Positions 1 through 10,101 of a stretch of 32,206 bases of DNA are shown here, one piece after another. The translations under genes were made by a program, and so were the position numbers. The notes beneath the pieces are model-generated. The model made no database searches and was not told where the DNA came from. It saw only the letters and a program-made list of their open reading frames with translations. Within the stretch, counting starts at the first letter, position 1. Every line of letters begins with the position of its first letter. This stretch comes from a virus. The DNA lies in the IMG/VR virus record IMGVR_UViG_3300021594_000097, positions 64,640 through 96,845 of that record; one strand, 5' to 3'.

Positions 1-3000
1 TTATTAGCGAAGATACATTTGCATTATGGAATTGCGGATCGCTAATCAAAGATACTGATTGTATTTTAAATGTTCAGTACTGGACATCTAGTGATAAAAA
101 TTCTAATATACATAATCAGTATCGAATTCTCACAGAAGGTCTTGGATCTAGTAAGCCTAGTACTGATACGGAGCGTAAATGGTTTGATAGCTTAATAGGG
201 TACGACGAACAATCGCGAGCTGTACCTAATCCTAATTTGTCTCCTAGAGAACGATATGGTATTTTAAATAAGCCACGACAAAGCTGGTTTGTTAATAGAA
301 CTGAAGCACTAAAACAGTTTATTGAAAGAACTAATTCTGTTCTTCGTAATAATCTTATTGTAGAATCTAGAGATATTAGCGAGTTATTCCAGAGTGATTT
401 ACCACCAACTAACACATCCAGACTTTATGATACAGTAGTAGACACTGAAATAGATCTACAATTTGTTGGAGTTGCCCGGGCTGAACGTGCAGTATTAACT
501 CCAATTGTAGAAGATGGCAAGATTGTTCGAGTTGATATAAAAGAACGCGGTCGAGGTTATAAAGTTGTTCCTACTTTTGAAATTTTAGGTACCGGTAGCG
601 GAGCAAATATAGAACTAACTATTAATAATCTAGGACAAGTGGTATCTGCTATTGTTTTAGATGCTGGTAATAATTACAAATCTGACACACAAATAATTGT
701 AAGACGATTTAATGTGTTAGTCAGCAATGACTCAAGTATACGTGGAAAATGGGCAATTTATGAAAGAATTAATGAAACCCGTTCATGGAATAGGATTATA
801 AGTCAATCTTACGACACTACTGCGTACTGGGAATATTTAGATTGGTACGCTGACGGTTATAACAGCTTTACTGAAATCGATTTTGTAATTGATCAAAGTT
901 TTTCATTACAAACGCTAGACGATGACCTAGGTGATATTATAAAAATATTAACAGTAGGCACAGGCGGTTGGTTATTACTTGAAAAAATTGATGTTCAAGA
1001 TACAGTTGACTATACAGTAAATTATAAAACAATAGGAAAACAAAATGGTACTATTCAATTTAAATCTGATCTTTACAATTTACAGAATAGTCAAGTAGGT
1101 TTTGATAGTCAAAGCTATGACACTAAGTTCTTTGATAGTCAGCCTATTGAAGAAGTTAGAATTATTCTTAACACAATTAGAAATAAGATTTTTACAGATA
1201 ATCTAGAAGTTGAATATAATAAATTATTTTTTGCAAGTTTAAGATATGTATTTTCTGAACAAGGATATGTTGATTGGGCTTTCAAAACTAGTTTTGTTAA
1301 GGCTAGACATAATGTTGGCGACCTAAAAGAAAAACTAACATTCCAAAATGATAACCTTGCAAGTTATGAAGATTATCTGCAAGAAGTAAAACCGTACAAA
1401 ACAAAATTACGAGAATATTTAAGCACGTATGATAAATTAGAAAATTCTTCTAGCGTAATAACTGATTTTGATCTTCCACCAGCGTACGATCCTATCAGAA
1501 AAGTAATATCTCCAGTATCAGTTAAAGTTATTAACGGCTTGTTAGTAGGCGATTCTGTTAGCTCTTATCCTAACAAATATTGGCTTGAAAATGTAGCATA
1601 TCAAATAGTTGCTGTTAAAGTAAGTGACCCGGGAGAAGGGTATATAACTGCACCCGTTATCAGTATAGAAAGCGAGTCAGGAGAAGGAGCAATAGCAGTA
1701 GCATCTTTAGGACCAAATGGAACTATTGCAAGTGTTACTGTTACAAATCCAGGCAGTGGTTATTTAACAATTCCTCGAGTAACAATTAATGGTGCTACTC
1801 GCGATGGAGGCCGTTCGGCAGTTCTTGCAGCAGAAATAGGCAATAGCTTGGTTAGAAACATACATTCTGTTGTAAAATTTGATAGAGTTTCAGGATCATT
1901 TTTAATAACACAATTAAATCAAAGTGAAAGATTCGTAGGAACTGGTTCTAAAACACAGTTTAATTTAAAATATCCAATGGATATGAGAACTAATACTATT
2001 GAAATTACCATTAACGGAGTAGTAGTGTTAGGTAGTCAATACACATATGAAAATGTCCTTGATAGAGATAATGGATATGATAGATATAGTGGCCGAATTA
2101 GTTTTGTTTTACCGCCAGAAAATTTAAGAGAAATTATAGTTAACTACAAAAAGTCTATTAGATTATTATCAGCAGCTGATAGAATTAATTTGTTTTATGA
2201 TCCTAAAACTGGTCAAATAGGAAAAGACATTTCTCAATTAATGGAAGGTATTGACTATGGCGGAGTAGAAGTTAGAAGCTACGGGTTTGTTGGCCCTGAA
2301 GGTTGGGATTCAGATCGTTGGTATGAAAATGCATGGGATCTATTTGATGAAAATTTTGACGAAGAAAGTTTCGAAACTGACGGCTCAACTTTAACATTCC
2401 AATTAAGCAAACCACTAGCTAAAGATGTAGAATACAACGTTTATATTAATGATGTAAGAGTTGACGATAATAACTATGATGGTACTACATCAACAGATAA
2501 TTTAGTAAACAAGCAAGCATTTATGGCTCCTGTAGTCGGCGACGGCATAACAGATACATTTACGTTTGAGAATGAAATAGGTTATCGAACTTACTTAGAA
2601 CAAAATTCTGCTTCAGGTCAAAATAATCCACCTATAGAAATAGTAACAATTCGTAGAAGCACTAGTGACGGTTCTAGGGAACTTAATGCAGAAAGTTTTG
2701 ATACAGCATTAATAGGCGGCGACTTAGCATATACAACAGCTAAAGGTATTAAGGCTGAAGAAATTACAGTTGATGGTGACGGCTTTGTAACTCCTACAAC
2801 ATCAAAAGGTCCAGAAGAAATTATTCCTGGACAAATTATGGATACCTTAGATATTACAGTTTACGAACGTCCAGTTGGTGGTTCAAGCATTATGTATAGT
2901 TCTAATCATCGAGGCGATGGTGTGACAAAAGAATTTTTTATGCAAGGATTGCCTTTCTCGTTTAGTTCTATGTTAGTTAAAGTAGACTATGAAATTTTGA

Positions 3001-5471
3001 CACAGCAATCTGATTTTAGAATCGATTGGGACAAAAAGAGTGTTGTATTTTATCAAGCACCTACTGCCGGTTCTGAGATACATTTATTAGCTATGGGACT
3101 ATCTGGTGATAATATACTGGACTATGATGAGTTTACAGCCAACGGTTCTGTGGCTGAATTCTTAACAAATGTAAGATGGACAGATAACATTAACGGATAT
3201 GTAACTGTAAACGGTGAAGTAAAACCTTTTGAATTATTTGAATCAGATGACAGTTACGCTGTAGCTAATAACGTTGTAATTAAATTTGTACAGCCACCGT
3301 TAGCTGGAACTAAAATACAGTTTGCACTGTTTGAAAGTTCAGCAATTACGTTTAGTCAAGTAACAGTAGACGATTTTATTGCCGACGGCAGTTCAACGTC
3401 ATATCAAATTAGTCAAGCACCGTTTAATCAAGAACCAGTACAATTTTATACCCTTGTAACTGTAAACGACAAAGTTCTAAATGCTGGTTACGTTCAACGA
3501 TTTGATGTCACTACCTCTAGACAGTATCAATTGAAAAAATGGCAAGTGCCTGTAGGTTCAATAACAGGTGATAAGATTGATGTTTACTTAAACAATAGAA
3601 AACTAAGTCTTTTACAAGAGTGGACTTATGAAGGTGCAGGATCTTTTAATCCTGCTATTAGTCCTGATGCACAAGAGGGTAGTACAGTTATTTTAAATAG
3701 CGGTGTTGGAGTTCCAGGCGACACATTGCGTGTGCATTTAATAGCTGACGGCGAGTATAGATTTGGGTATTTTGAAATAGGTGAAGATTCAAGTGACACG
3801 TTTGTAGGAACGCCTGATACAATTTATTTTGATGATACTTACCCTGCAGGCACTAAAATTCGTGTATATCAATTTAGTAATCACGACAGTCAAGGCATCG
3901 AAAGACAAAAATTTGATGTAATTGAACGTACACAAATGAGTGAAGCGTCAGACGGTTATCATGAATACAGAACACTTAAAAATGGACTAATTCAGTTACG
4001 TGAGCAAGCAGTAGATGTAGCATATATATGGGTATCTGTAAATGGTACCTTATTAACTCCTACAGCTGATTACATCTTATTAGAAAATAAACGTTACATT
4101 AAGATGATTACACCACTTAATGATAATGATGTAGTTGATATTATACATTTTAGTAATCCGCCTGTATCAAACAAATACGGTTGGAGAATATTTAAGGATA
4201 TGCTAAACAGATATCACTATAAGAGATTAGGTAATGATGCTCGATATACATTAGCAGAACCTTTACAATATTATGATAAAATAATTACTCTTGACAATGC
4301 TGAAGGTCTACCAACTCCTGCGGTACGTAGTCGTATACCTGGTGTAATTTTTATTAACGGAGAACGTATTGAATATTTCCGCAGAGAGGGAAATGTATTA
4401 AAACAACTACGCAGAGGTACGTTAGGTACTGGAGTTAAAACAGTTCATAGTCTAGGAGACAGGGTTTATGATCAAAGCATAGATTCTAATATTCCTTATA
4501 AGGATGAAGTAGTAACATTTGAAGCGTTCTCAGGCAACTATAAGGATATGAGTGTTGACTACAACAATATAGGTGCAATAAGTGTAAACAGTATAACATA
4601 TACAGCTAATAATAACACGGCATTTCCTTTAGGATACGAAGAACTTGATAATTTAGGTCTAGGTCTCCGTCAAAAGTGTGTTATAAAAGGTAGCGGATTT
4701 AGACCAGTTGTAAAAGTTATTATGCAAGGAACACTTGCAGATGAAAATACTCAAACAAATGTTGAACTAATAACAGAATATATTAACGATACAGAAATTC
4801 GTTTCCGATTGCCTGCAATGTCAGTAGGAGCATACGATCTAGTAATTGTAAATCCAACTGAAACAGATCCTTTCTTAATTCCTGCTACAAGTTTAGTGGT
4901 ACCAAAAGCAATTAAATATGTACAATTATTATTGCCATTTGCTCCGTTACCTAACCCAAGAACAGAAACTGGTTGGTATAAAGAACTTAGAGAAATAAAT
5001 GTTTCAAGTATTATACCTGGCAGATACTATACAGTTAGCAAAATAGGCAATACAAGATGGAGTAATGTAGGCGGCGCAAGCGTAGTAGGATACGACTTTA
5101 GAGCAACAGCGACCGGTACAGGAACAGGCACAGTTTACGACTATAGCAGTATACCATATGAATATTGGGAAGGCATGGACATTGATATATTCATTAGTGG
5201 TCGTAGACTACGTAAGAATCCATTAACAATATGGGATTCTACAGTAGGACAAGATAGTCCAACGGGCGATATTACATTAGAAGCAGAATACGCTGTTAAT
5301 AGAGTATTAGGTACTTATGTGCGATTTACTACTCCGCCTGCACCAGGAACTAAAATCGTTGTACAGAAACGTACAGGATTATTATGGAATGAACCAGGGG
5401 TCTCATTGAGACAAAGTTCTACAGAAATAGCCACTTTCTTACGCGAGAAAACTATTGATTTACCGCGATAA
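1..5471 (+). CDS. Giant virion structural protein, 5' end outside window
   Basis: The reading frame is open from base 3 to the TAA at 5469-5471, at least 1822 residues, so the gene starts left of the window; the TTG at 237 is not its start. It is a mosaic of beta-rich modules. Glycine-rich units of the form G-x-G-Y...P-x-[VF]...G-x-G-A lie near 500-700 and 1620-1850. Several units resembling 'DG.T..F...V.ING' lie between about 1930 and 4150. An IPT/TIG-like Ig fold lies near 4674-4910, and a small glycine/threonine-rich domain beginning I-I-P-G-R-Y-Y-T near 5000-5145. Such mosaics are typical of baseplate or tail-associated proteins of marine T4-like phages. Fibre genes follow directly, which fits a baseplate or fibre-attachment role, but I cannot assign it to a T4 gene number. 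The structural role is fairly secure; the exact one is unknown. Confidence 0.75.
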   Translation, partial: ISEDTFALWNCGSLIKDTDCILNVQYWTSSDKNSNIHNQYRILTEGLGSSKPSTDTERKWFDSLIGYDEQSRAVPNPNLSPRERYGILNKPRQSWFVNRTEALKQFIERTNSVLRNNLIVESRDISELFQSDLPPTNTSRLYDTVVDTEIDLQFVGVARAERAVLTPIVEDGKIVRVDIKERGRGYKVVPTFEILGTGSGANIELTINNLGQVVSAIVLDAGNNYKSDTQIIVRRFNVLVSNDSSIRGKWAIYERINETRSWNRIISQSYDTTAYWEYLDWYADGYNSFTEIDFVIDQSFSLQTLDDDLGDIIKILTVGTGGWLLLEKIDVQDTVDYTVNYKTIGKQNGTIQFKSDLYNLQNSQVGFDSQSYDTKFFDSQPIEEVRIILNTIRNKIFTDNLEVEYNKLFFASLRYVFSEQGYVDWAFKTSFVKARHNVGDLKEKLTFQNDNLASYEDYLQEVKPYKTKLREYLSTYDKLENSSSVITDFDLPPAYDPIRKVISPVSVKVINGLLVGDSVSSYPNKYWLENVAYQIVAVKVSDPGEGYITAPVISIESESGEGAIAVASLGPNGTIASVTVTNPGSGYLTIPRVTINGATRDGGRSAVLAAEIGNSLVRNIHSVVKFDRVSGSFLITQLNQSERFVGTGSKTQFNLKYPMDMRTNTIEITINGVVVLGSQYTYENVLDRDNGYDRYSGRISFVLPPENLREIIVNYKKSIRLLSAADRINLFYDPKTGQIGKDISQLMEGIDYGGVEVRSYGFVGPEGWDSDRWYENAWDLFDENFDEESFETDGSTLTFQLSKPLAKDVEYNVYINDVRVDDNNYDGTTSTDNLVNKQAFMAPVVGDGITDTFTFENEIGYRTYLEQNSASGQNNPPIEIVTIRRSTSDGSRELNAESFDTALIGGDLAYTTAKGIKAEEITVDGDGFVTPTTSKGPEEIIPGQIMDTLDITVYERPVGGSSIMYSSNHRGDGVTKEFFMQGLPFSFSSMLVKVDYEILTQQSDFRIDWDKKSVVFYQAPTAGSEIHLLAMGLSGDNILDYDEFTANGSVAEFLTNVRWTDNINGYVTVNGEVKPFELFESDDSYAVANNVVIKFVQPPLAGTKIQFALFESSAITFSQVTVDDFIADGSSTSYQISQAPFNQEPVQFYTLVTVNDKVLNAGYVQRFDVTTSRQYQLKKWQVPVGSITGDKIDVYLNNRKLSLLQEWTYEGAGSFNPAISPDAQEGSTVILNSGVGVPGDTLRVHLIADGEYRFGYFEIGEDSSDTFVGTPDTIYFDDTYPAGTKIRVYQFSNHDSQGIERQKFDVIERTQMSEASDGYHEYRTLKNGLIQLREQAVDVAYIWVSVNGTLLTPTADYILLENKRYIKMITPLNDNDVVDIIHFSNPPVSNKYGWRIFKDMLNRYHYKRLGNDARYTLAEPLQYYDKIITLDNAEGLPTPAVRSRIPGVIFINGERIEYFRREGNVLKQLRRGTLGTGVKTVHSLGDRVYDQSIDSNIPYKDEVVTFEAFSGNYKDMSVDYNNIGAISVNSITYTANNNTAFPLGYEELDNLGLGLRQKCVIKGSGFRPVVKVIMQGTLADENTQTNVELITEYINDTEIRFRLPAMSVGAYDLVIVNPTETDPFLIPATSLVVPKAIKYVQLLLPFAPLPNPRTETGWYKELREINVSSIIPGRYYTVSKIGNTRWSNVGGASVVGYDFRATATGTGTGTVYDYSSIPYEYWEGMDIDIFISGRRLRKNPLTIWDSTVGQDSPTGDITLEAEYAVNRVLGTYVRFTTPPAPGTKIVVQKRTGLLWNEPGVSLRQSSTEIATFLREKTIDLPR

Positions 5472-5474
5472 ATA
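5467..5474 (+). promoter_or_regulatory. T4-type late promoter (GATAAATA)
   Basis: GATAAATA differs from the T4 late consensus TATAAATA only at the first base. It overlaps the stop codon of the giant structural gene and lies 18 bases before the next ATG. Transcription would start near 5480, just ahead of the AGGA ribosome binding site at 5482-5485. T4-like late promoters need no -35 box. Confidence 0.6.
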
Positions 5475-5492
5475 CATGTACAGGACATAAAC

Positions 5493-6107
5493 ATGACAGA
5501 TAACTTTAAAGAAAATAACGGAATTTTACTCCAAGGTCACATAAAAATTCACGATCCGATTAGTGGAGAAGTACTCATCAATAAGCGTAATGCTATACAT
5601 TACGAAAATATGAGTATTTCTTTAGCAGAAAGTTTAGCAAATGCTGGACAGGGTTGGATTTATGAAATGAGTTTTGGCAATGGAGGTACTAGTATAGACC
5701 CAACAGGGATTATTACGTATCTAACACCTAACTCAACCGGTGCTAATGCAAGTTTATATAACCAAACATTTACTAAAGTTGTTGATGACAGAAGTGTAAA
5801 CAATATTGATCCTGTAAGAAATAAGATTGAAACTCGTCATGTAAGCGGAACAAATTATACAGATATTCTAGTTACTTGTTTATTAGATTATGGCGAGCCA
5901 AACGGACAAGAAGCGTTTGATACAGCAACAGATGTTAAGAGTTTATATGTTTTTGACGAACTTGGTCTTAAAGCATTTAATCCTACAGGTTCAGGACGAC
6001 TATTAACACATGTAATTTTTCACCCTATACAAAAAAGTTTAAACAGACTAATTCAAATTGATTATACAGTCCGTGTTCAGAGCTTAACTGGTTTTAACGA
6101 GGTATAA
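5493..6107 (+). CDS. Small virion-type structural protein, 204 aa
   Basis: This 204-residue protein sits between the giant structural protein and the fibre genes and has its own late promoter box and AGGA ribosome binding site 7 bases before the ATG. It shows no signal peptide or membrane segment. The N-terminus contains I-K-I-H-D-P-x-S-G-E-V-L followed by a short helix and the motif M-S-F-G-N-G-G near residues 59-65; the rest looks beta-rich. Proteins of this size and pattern occur among baseplate and tail genes of marine T4-like phages, which I state from general familiarity and not from a search. The structural role is inferred from pattern and position. It may attach or cap the fibres, but nothing in the sequence proves this. 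Confidence 0.55.
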   Translation: MTDNFKENNGILLQGHIKIHDPISGEVLINKRNAIHYENMSISLAESLANAGQGWIYEMSFGNGGTSIDPTGIITYLTPNSTGANASLYNQTFTKVVDDRSVNNIDPVRNKIETRHVSGTNYTDILVTCLLDYGEPNGQEAFDTATDVKSLYVFDELGLKAFNPTGSGRLLTHVIFHPIQKSLNRLIQIDYTVRVQSLTGFNEV

Positions 6108-6109
6108 TC

Positions 6110-8182
6110 ATGAGCTATACAATTTCATATACAGACGTTGCTAATAAAGGTACTATTGTAGTTGAAGACGGTACTGTTAATACAGAAACTAGTATAGGTA
6201 TCCCTGGAAGAAATACAACTGCTTATGGTGCAGTTATTGCAGAAAGTTTTTTACATCTTTTAGAAAATTTTGCAAATTCAACAGAACCTAACAATCCTTC
6301 GGAAGGGCAGTTATGGTATGATAATACCTTAGGAACCGAAACATTAAAAGTATATGACGGAACTAATTGGGTACCTGCATCAGGTATTATTAAACAGATC
6401 AATACTCCAGCAATTGCACAGATTGGTGATTTATGGGTTGATACAGACAATCAACAATTATATCTATTTACAGGCGGTGGTTGGATTTTAGTAGGTCCTA
6501 GTTTTTCACAAGGTCTTTCAACAGGAGCAACTCCTGCACAGATTTTAGGTTCTGATAACGTATCCTATAATGTATTACAGATTGAAGTTGGATCTGAAAT
6601 TATAGCAATCATTTCTAATAATATACCGTTTAGTCCAAAAGCAACTGTTGCAGGATTTGCAACTATTAATCCTGGTGTAAATTTAATTAATAAAGATACT
6701 GATAATGACGGTCAAAGCAATTTTAAATTTTACGGTACTGCGGAAAAAGCTGAAAATTTAATTGTAGCAAACGAAAGTATATCAGCAGCAAACTTTTTAA
6801 GAGGCGATAGCACCAGTACTACAAGTTTTCCTTTAAACGTACAAAATAATCAAGGTTTAAGTGTTGGTATTAATGCAGAATTAACTGTAGGTGTTGAAGG
6901 TAACGCCGGCATTATACAACAAAATATTGGTGGCGCAAACATTGACATTCGTGTAAGAAATAACGATGTTACTCGAACGTTGATGCGATTAGATAGTGCG
7001 TTACGTGTTGGTATTAATAACGAAGCGCCAGAAAAAGAATTAGATGTTACTGGTGATATTCAAAATAGTGGATCGTTATTAGTTAATGGCACTACAGAAT
7101 CAACAGTGTTTAACAACGGTGCTGTAATAATTAAAGGTGGTACTGGTATTGCTAAAAATTTAAATGTTGGTGGCAACAGTAGAATATCTGGAACATTAAC
7201 ATCAGCGCAAATATCCCCAGACGATAATAACATAAGAGATATTGGATCACCGGCATTTAAATATAGAAATATTTATGCTTCAACATTTACAGGAAATTTA
7301 GTAGGTAACGTTAGTGGTACAATTACTGGACGTTCTACATCTTCAGACAGATTAACTTCTAGAACAACGTTTGCTATTAGAGGAGACGTTGAATCAGTTG
7401 TTGATGTAGTGTTTGACGGGCAGTTCCAAGACCCAACATTTAATAACGGTACAGGAGTACCGGCTGGCGAGTTGCCGTTACGTAAAGTTTTAAGAACAGA
7501 AATATCAAATACATTCATTGCCGATAAAACTGCAATAACAGAGTCAGACAGCAAAGATGAATTAATTATTAACTCTGTATCAGGGGATATTGGTTTAAAG
7601 AAAATAACTAGAGAAAATCTTTTAAAGTCGGTTCCTGTCAATCCACCAGGCGTACTAGTGCCGTACGCAGGAGATGCAGCACCGGTTGGTTGGTTATTGT
7701 GCGATGGCAAAGAGTATGAACAAGAATCATTTAAAGAATTATTTGCAGTAATCGGATTTAAATTTGGTAGTAGAAGTTCAGTTACTCCAGGCTTTTTTAA
7801 AATCCCAGATCTTAGAGGTAGATTACCTTTAGGCGCTGATAATATGGGCGGCGCAAGTGCTAATATTATTGTTGCTGAATCTGCAGATAACATTGGTACG
7901 TTTGATGGAACAGAAACTAAACCAATTACACTTGCAAACCTACCAGAACATAAGCATGATTTACGAGACAGCACACGTCAGCAATTTTATGCTATCGCAG
8001 ACGTATTAGGCACACCTACTGACGATAATGTTCAGATATATGATGCTCCTACTGGCACAGGGTTAGGTCAGGCTCTTTCAAACAGCGGCGGCGTTATTTC
8101 TAGTGTAGGGTTAGGAGAACCGTTCAATGTTATGCCTCCAACTATAACACTAAATTATATCATTTATACAGGAAGAGCATAA
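6110..8182 (+). CDS. Tail fibre-like protein with tail collar domain, 690 aa
   Basis: Residues 1-135 form a module shared with the next two genes: a V-E-D-G-T segment, the helix L-L-E-N-F-A, then two successive G-[QD]-L-W-x-D...Y-x-G-x-x-W hairpin units ending V-G-P. The middle is a repetitive beta-rich shaft with a conserved I-T-G-D-like segment and 'DIGSPAFKYRNIYA' near residue 380. Residues about 510-585 match the phage tail collar domain: P-G-V-L-V-P-Y-A-G, A-P-x-G-W-L-L-C-D-G, then I-P-D-L-R-G-R-x-P-L-G and a M-G-G. In T4 this domain is found in the short tail fibre. The protein is thus probably a receptor-binding short fibre or collar protein. The ribosome binding site GAGG is at 6099-6102. 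The stop TAA shares its last A with the next ATG, so translation of the two genes is probably coupled. Confidence 0.8.
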   Translation: MSYTISYTDVANKGTIVVEDGTVNTETSIGIPGRNTTAYGAVIAESFLHLLENFANSTEPNNPSEGQLWYDNTLGTETLKVYDGTNWVPASGIIKQINTPAIAQIGDLWVDTDNQQLYLFTGGGWILVGPSFSQGLSTGATPAQILGSDNVSYNVLQIEVGSEIIAIISNNIPFSPKATVAGFATINPGVNLINKDTDNDGQSNFKFYGTAEKAENLIVANESISAANFLRGDSTSTTSFPLNVQNNQGLSVGINAELTVGVEGNAGIIQQNIGGANIDIRVRNNDVTRTLMRLDSALRVGINNEAPEKELDVTGDIQNSGSLLVNGTTESTVFNNGAVIIKGGTGIAKNLNVGGNSRISGTLTSAQISPDDNNIRDIGSPAFKYRNIYASTFTGNLVGNVSGTITGRSTSSDRLTSRTTFAIRGDVESVVDVVFDGQFQDPTFNNGTGVPAGELPLRKVLRTEISNTFIADKTAITESDSKDELIINSVSGDIGLKKITRENLLKSVPVNPPGVLVPYAGDAAPVGWLLCDGKEYEQESFKELFAVIGFKFGSRSSVTPGFFKIPDLRGRLPLGADNMGGASANIIVAESADNIGTFDGTETKPITLANLPEHKHDLRDSTRQQFYAIADVLGTPTDDNVQIYDAPTGTGLGQALSNSGGVISSVGLGEPFNVMPPTITLNYIIYTGRA

Positions 8183-10065
8183 TGAGTTACAGACTTAATA
8201 AAACCAACGGCGAACTACTAATAGAGTTAGTAGACGGACAAATTGATGCTACTTCAACGGATATAGTTTTAGTAGGAAGAAATTATAAAGGCTTTGGTGA
8301 ATTTTTAAACGAAAACTATATTAAGCTTCTTGAAAATTTTGCAAAGACAAGTGCTCCAGGCAAGCCTTTAACTGGACAACTGTGGTATGATACCGCAGAA
8401 GAACGACTAAAGATTTACAACGGAGAAACATTTAAGGCTGCAGGCGGACCAGTAGTAAGTAATGTAAGACCTAATCTAGTAGTTGGTGACTTATGGATTG
8501 ATAGTGAAAATAACAAGTTGTATTTTTTCGATGGTTCGGATCTAGTATTAGTAGGCCCTAATTATGACGCAGCACAGGGAAGAACAGGATTTGAAGCAGT
8601 TACTATTTTAGATAGAAATAGTCAAGACCAAACAGTATTATTCATGTATGTTGCTGGCCAATTAACTGGAATCATATCTAGAACTACATTTGTTCCTCTA
8701 ATCAATATTGTTGGATATCCATTAAACCCGGATGACCTAAGTACACCTCGACGACAAATTGTTAAACAGGGTCTTAATCCTGTAAATTTAGATTTTTGGT
8801 TTAGAGGAACATCACAGAGTACACGATCTCTAATCAGTGATGCTGGCGAAGAATTTACTGAAGCCAACTTCATGAAAACAGACAGAAATACTACAACTAC
8901 TGGTAATATTAAAATTAGAAATAGTGGTGGTTTAAGTATTGGTGTTAGTGATACAGAATTTCTTGTTTTAAAAATTGCAAGCGAAATAAGCACTATTGAA
9001 ACTCAACGATCTAATAAAGATTTTACAATTAGAACACGTCGAGGAAACTCTTTTGATAATGCGTTATATATTGATGCTACAAATAAACGTGCCGGCATTT
9101 GGACAGTAACTCCGTCAACTGATCTTGACATAAACGGAAGCACTAGAATTACTGGAGATCTTGAAGTTGAAGGTAATTTTACAGTTAAAGGTGAAACTTT
9201 ATTTTTAGATGTATCTAATTTAAGAATTGAAGATAAAACAATTGAACTAGCTTCTACATCTGACAGCACATTACTTACTCCTGAAGCAGCCGACGGCGCT
9301 GGAATTATTGTAAGAATGCAAGGTGATAGTAAAACATTAACTTGGGAATATGAGACTGGCGCTTGGACATTTAGTGAAGATCTTAATTTAGTAGCCGGAA
9401 AATCTTATAAAATAGGTAATGTTACTAAATTATCAACAAACAGATTAGATGATAGCATTTTATATGCTGAAGGATTAATTAGTATTGGTACTTTAGTAGA
9501 ATTAAATGTTGACAATTTTAATTTTAACGGTTCTAATATGGTAGTATCGGGCCCACTAGGAATTTCGTCAACGGGCACAATAGTCATAAACAATCAAAAT
9601 ATTACAGGAGTGTTAGATCCAACTACTAACTTTGACGTAGCAAATAAACGCTATGTAGATCAAACAGTTGCATCAGAACCTCTTGTAATGAGTTTAGACT
9701 TAACAGGGTTATCAAATCCTAATGCATCTTTTGCATCAGATGGTCCTTATAATGATGTTATTGGGATTCTCAATTTTATGTATCCTGCAATAGAAAAACA
9801 ACCAGGAACAATTGCTAGAGTTTATTGTATTTCTTATACAGGAACAACAGTTTCAGGGATCGATGTTACAGCAGCATCTAATAAATCTTATGTTTCAGTC
9901 TATATAGATCCTGATGACAGTACTACTCCACAGCTAGAAAGCGTATTGCAGGATATTAACTTTGCTACAGTTTCGGGTATTGCAAATCTAAGTCCAAGCA
10001 GAGCAACTATGGAATTTACAGTAAACAGCGGAGTTTGGCAATGGGTTCGTACAAACCCACTATAA
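8182..10065 (+). CDS. Tail fibre-like protein, second paralogue, 627 aa
   Basis: The start ATG overlaps the preceding TAA by one base and has AGGAAGAG at 8170-8177. Residues 1-130 repeat the N-terminal module of the gene before it (L-V-G-R-N-Y-K-G-F-G-E, L-L-E-N-F-A, G-Q-L-W-Y-D, G-D-L-W-I-D, V-G-P). A shaft follows with an I-T-G-D-L-E-V-E-G-N-F segment and, at about residues 341-358, the D-V-S-N-L-R-I-E-D-K-T-I-E-L motif common in phage tail fibres. The C-terminal 150 residues are unlike those of its two neighbours and carry no tail-collar signature. The shared N-terminus probably attaches the protein to a common baseplate or fibre partner, while the C-terminus supplies a different function; this is inference from the architecture. 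Confidence 0.7.
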   Translation: MSYRLNKTNGELLIELVDGQIDATSTDIVLVGRNYKGFGEFLNENYIKLLENFAKTSAPGKPLTGQLWYDTAEERLKIYNGETFKAAGGPVVSNVRPNLVVGDLWIDSENNKLYFFDGSDLVLVGPNYDAAQGRTGFEAVTILDRNSQDQTVLFMYVAGQLTGIISRTTFVPLINIVGYPLNPDDLSTPRRQIVKQGLNPVNLDFWFRGTSQSTRSLISDAGEEFTEANFMKTDRNTTTTGNIKIRNSGGLSIGVSDTEFLVLKIASEISTIETQRSNKDFTIRTRRGNSFDNALYIDATNKRAGIWTVTPSTDLDINGSTRITGDLEVEGNFTVKGETLFLDVSNLRIEDKTIELASTSDSTLLTPEAADGAGIIVRMQGDSKTLTWEYETGAWTFSEDLNLVAGKSYKIGNVTKLSTNRLDDSILYAEGLISIGTLVELNVDNFNFNGSNMVVSGPLGISSTGTIVINNQNITGVLDPTTNFDVANKRYVDQTVASEPLVMSLDLTGLSNPNASFASDGPYNDVIGILNFMYPAIEKQPGTIARVYCISYTGTTVSGIDVTAASNKSYVSVYIDPDDSTTPQLESVLQDINFATVSGIANLSPSRATMEFTVNSGVWQWVRTNPL

Positions 10066-10067
10066 TG

Positions 10068-10075
10068 GATAAATA
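10068..10075 (+). promoter_or_regulatory. T4-type late promoter (GATAAATA)
   Basis: GATAAATA lies two bases after the stop codon of the preceding fibre gene and 26 bases before the next ATG. AGGGG at 10088-10092 serves as the ribosome binding site. The element matches the late box at 5467 in all eight bases, and both are followed by C. Confidence 0.6.
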
Positions 10076-10101
10076 CTACATCGCTTTAGGGGTTAAACAT
10101 A

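Noticed and set aside
237-239. TTG as start of the giant structural gene
   Set aside because: The frame is open back to base 3 with similar composition, and no Shine-Dalgarno site precedes this TTG. The gene clearly begins outside the window.
7273-7974. Long antisense open frame (233 codons) on the minus strand
   Set aside because: It lies opposite the tail-collar fibre gene, whose protein has clear domains. The antisense product has no recognisable pattern and no ribosome binding site, so it is a shadow frame.
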